A stretch of 64,000 nucleotides of DNA, from the NCBI RefSeq assembly GCF_032823475.1, contig NZ_CP127913.1:62001-126000 (forward strand). The letters run 5' to 3'. Source of the stretch: Acinetobacter sp. SAAs474 (GTDB lineage: Bacteria > Pseudomonadota > Gammaproteobacteria > Pseudomonadales > Moraxellaceae). A program made the position numbers and the translations under genes. Numbering within the stretch: the first letter of the stretch is position 1; each line of letters opens with the position of its first letter. A model generated the notes under the pieces. It was not told where the DNA came from. It did not search any database and saw only the letters and a list, made by a program, of their open reading frames with translations. Positions 62,770 through 64,000 of the stretch are shown here, one piece after another.

Positions 62770-64000
62770 GTGAAAGATTCAAGCAAGATTTTCTATGGAT
62801 GGTGGATTGTATTGGCGTTATTGACAGTATCGGGTACTGCACTTAGCCTTACAATCACAACATTTAATATTTATTTAAATCAATTCACTCAGTCTGTGGG
62901 AATTACGCCGACACAATTTGCGTTGTGCTCGACCATTATTAATATTACGGTCATGATTTTCTCTCCTAAAGTAGGGAAAATTTTACAGCAGCATACCAAA
63001 AAAACTTTATTGGTTTTCTTAACCGGTTTTTGCTTAAGTTATGCCGCATTCTCTTTGGCCAGCAATATTTATGTTTTATATTTAGTTGCTGCATTATTTG
63101 GCTTTTTTTCTACCGGCCTCACTTTTATGCCACCAACGATTTTAGTCAATCGATGGTTTATTAAAAAGAAAGGTTTAGCCATGAGTATTGCATTATCTGG
63201 TAGTGCAATCTTTGGCATGATTTTAAGTCCATTTATTACTTATTGTATTCAAAATTTAAGCTACCAATTGGCCTATCAGATCATTGCTGGACTAATGTTC
63301 GTGATGAGCAGTGTATTGATCATTTTTTTAATTAAAGAAAAACCAGAGGATATCGGTTTAAAGGCCTTGGGTTATGGCGAAGAAAGCCTGACAGCAGAAA
63401 AAAAACAGACCCAAGATATGGCTTTGGTTTATCTGGCACCTAATGTATTAAAGAAAAAACCATTCTTTTGGTCAATGTTGGCTGCATATTTTTTAATTGG
63501 TTTTGTTGGTGGCGGCATTGTGCTACAACTTCCGGTATTTCTCCAAAATACCTTTGGTATGCAGCAAGCAGCACAATTGTTAGTAGTCAGCTTAGGCATT
63601 ATGATTTTTGCAAAAATTTTATTGGGTAGTTTGTACGACAAACTTGGGGCAGTAAAAGCAACTGCAATTGTGTGTAGCAGTATTTTAATGACCTGTGTTC
63701 CTTTTGCTATGGCCTTTGGTCAACAGGCCTGGTTATTGGGTTTAATTGGCGTATCTTTTTGGGGATTAGGCAACTGTGTCGGTACAGTCGCACCAGCTGT
63801 GATTGCTTCACGTACTTATGGTCATACACATTATGGCGAAGTTTATGGTATTTGCTTACGTTTCCAAACTTTAGGAATCGCAACTGGTGTACCTGCCATT
63901 TCAATGATTGTGGCAGCAACAGGATCATTTACTTGGGTATGGATGATTTGCAGTGTATTGACACTGACTTTATTTAGTCTGTTTTTAATCGGCTTTAAAG
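62770..64000 (+). CDS. MFS transporter, runs off the window
   Basis: At least 410 residues from GTG 62770 (VKDSSKIFYGWWIVLALLTV); no stop before the window end. About 11 spans are visible. The opening FYGWWIV and QSVGITPTQFALCSTI are typical of oxalate/monocarboxylate-type (OFA/MCT-like) MFS proteins. Behind an IclR gene next to homogentisate genes, it may import an aromatic or organic acid. Confidence 0.85.
   Translation, partial: MKDSSKIFYGWWIVLALLTVSGTALSLTITTFNIYLNQFTQSVGITPTQFALCSTIINITVMIFSPKVGKILQQHTKKTLLVFLTGFCLSYAAFSLASNIYVLYLVAALFGFFSTGLTFMPPTILVNRWFIKKKGLAMSIALSGSAIFGMILSPFITYCIQNLSYQLAYQIIAGLMFVMSSVLIIFLIKEKPEDIGLKALGYGEESLTAEKKQTQDMALVYLAPNVLKKKPFFWSMLAAYFLIGFVGGGIVLQLPVFLQNTFGMQQAAQLLVVSLGIMIFAKILLGSLYDKLGAVKATAIVCSSILMTCVPFAMAFGQQAWLLGLIGVSFWGLGNCVGTVAPAVIASRTYGHTHYGEVYGICLRFQTLGIATGVPAISMIVAATGSFTWVWMICSVLTLTLFSLFLIGFK

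Noticed and set aside
1..64000. tRNA or rRNA genes
   Set aside because: I found no cloverleaf with a CCA-type end or rRNA sequence by eye; a tRNAscan run would settle it.

Overview
The window is very AT-rich and looks like Acinetobacter accessory DNA joined to ordinary chromosomal genes. Three things suggest this genus: the ten XerC/XerD (pdif-like) sites that flank toxin-antitoxin and other small modules, the dense insertion sequences (IS3, IS5, IS982 and IS4 families), and the Acinetobacter-like fumarylacetoacetase/maleylacetoacetate isomerase, Fsr, Cfa and LrgAB genes. The genus is inferred from protein resemblance, not from a marker gene.

Layout. 1-930: a gene tail, then a toxin-antitoxin pair between inverted pdif sites. 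940-3348: an alpha/beta hydrolase and a mosaic of broken IS elements. 3388-26157: a large, decaying small-molecule biosynthesis locus. It has stand-alone condensation, adenylation and carrier proteins, two nucleotidyltransferase-type proteins (one fused to an NDP-kinase-like domain), a DXS-like enzyme split by an IS, a DegT aminotransferase, two D-Ala-D-Ala-ligase-like ATP-grasp enzymes, an MfnE-like kinase, a thymidylate-kinase-like protein, a glycosyltransferase, an acyl-CoA-dehydrogenase-like protein, an AmpG-like transporter and a broken methyltransferase. Frameshifts and IS insertions suggest that it is no longer fully functional.

26158-28225: IS debris. 28226-32616: the most striking locus. 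Three precursor proteins share a Sec signal peptide followed by a bacteriocin-type double-glycine-like leader (LSxxEM...GA), then diverge completely. Each is followed by a small candidate immunity gene. The locus also has a beta-barrel outer-membrane protein (plus a duplicated fragment of it) and a C39-type peptidase with its own signal peptide. I read it as a two-step export system for peptide toxins: Sec into the periplasm, leader removal by a periplasmic C39 peptidase, exit through the barrel.

32886-42596: ordinary genes (MFS pump with TetR, lipoprotein, isochorismatase-like hydrolase, LysE exporter, LrgAB with a LysR regulator, MdaB with a LysR regulator). 42600-46010: a 0.4-kb inverted repeat, each copy with a candidate small RNA, flanking a Fic protein and an SGNH hydrolase. 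46020-50761: eight pdif sites with a Phd/MazF-type pair, an unknown gene, a TetR/HPP pair and three small membrane proteins. 51736-64000: GST, AraC/Fsr, Cfa, a lipase-like hydrolase, a CMD-family protein, a VOC protein, maleylacetoacetate isomerase, fumarylacetoacetase, an IclR regulator and an MFS transporter running off the end. These last genes suggest homogentisate-type aromatic catabolism.
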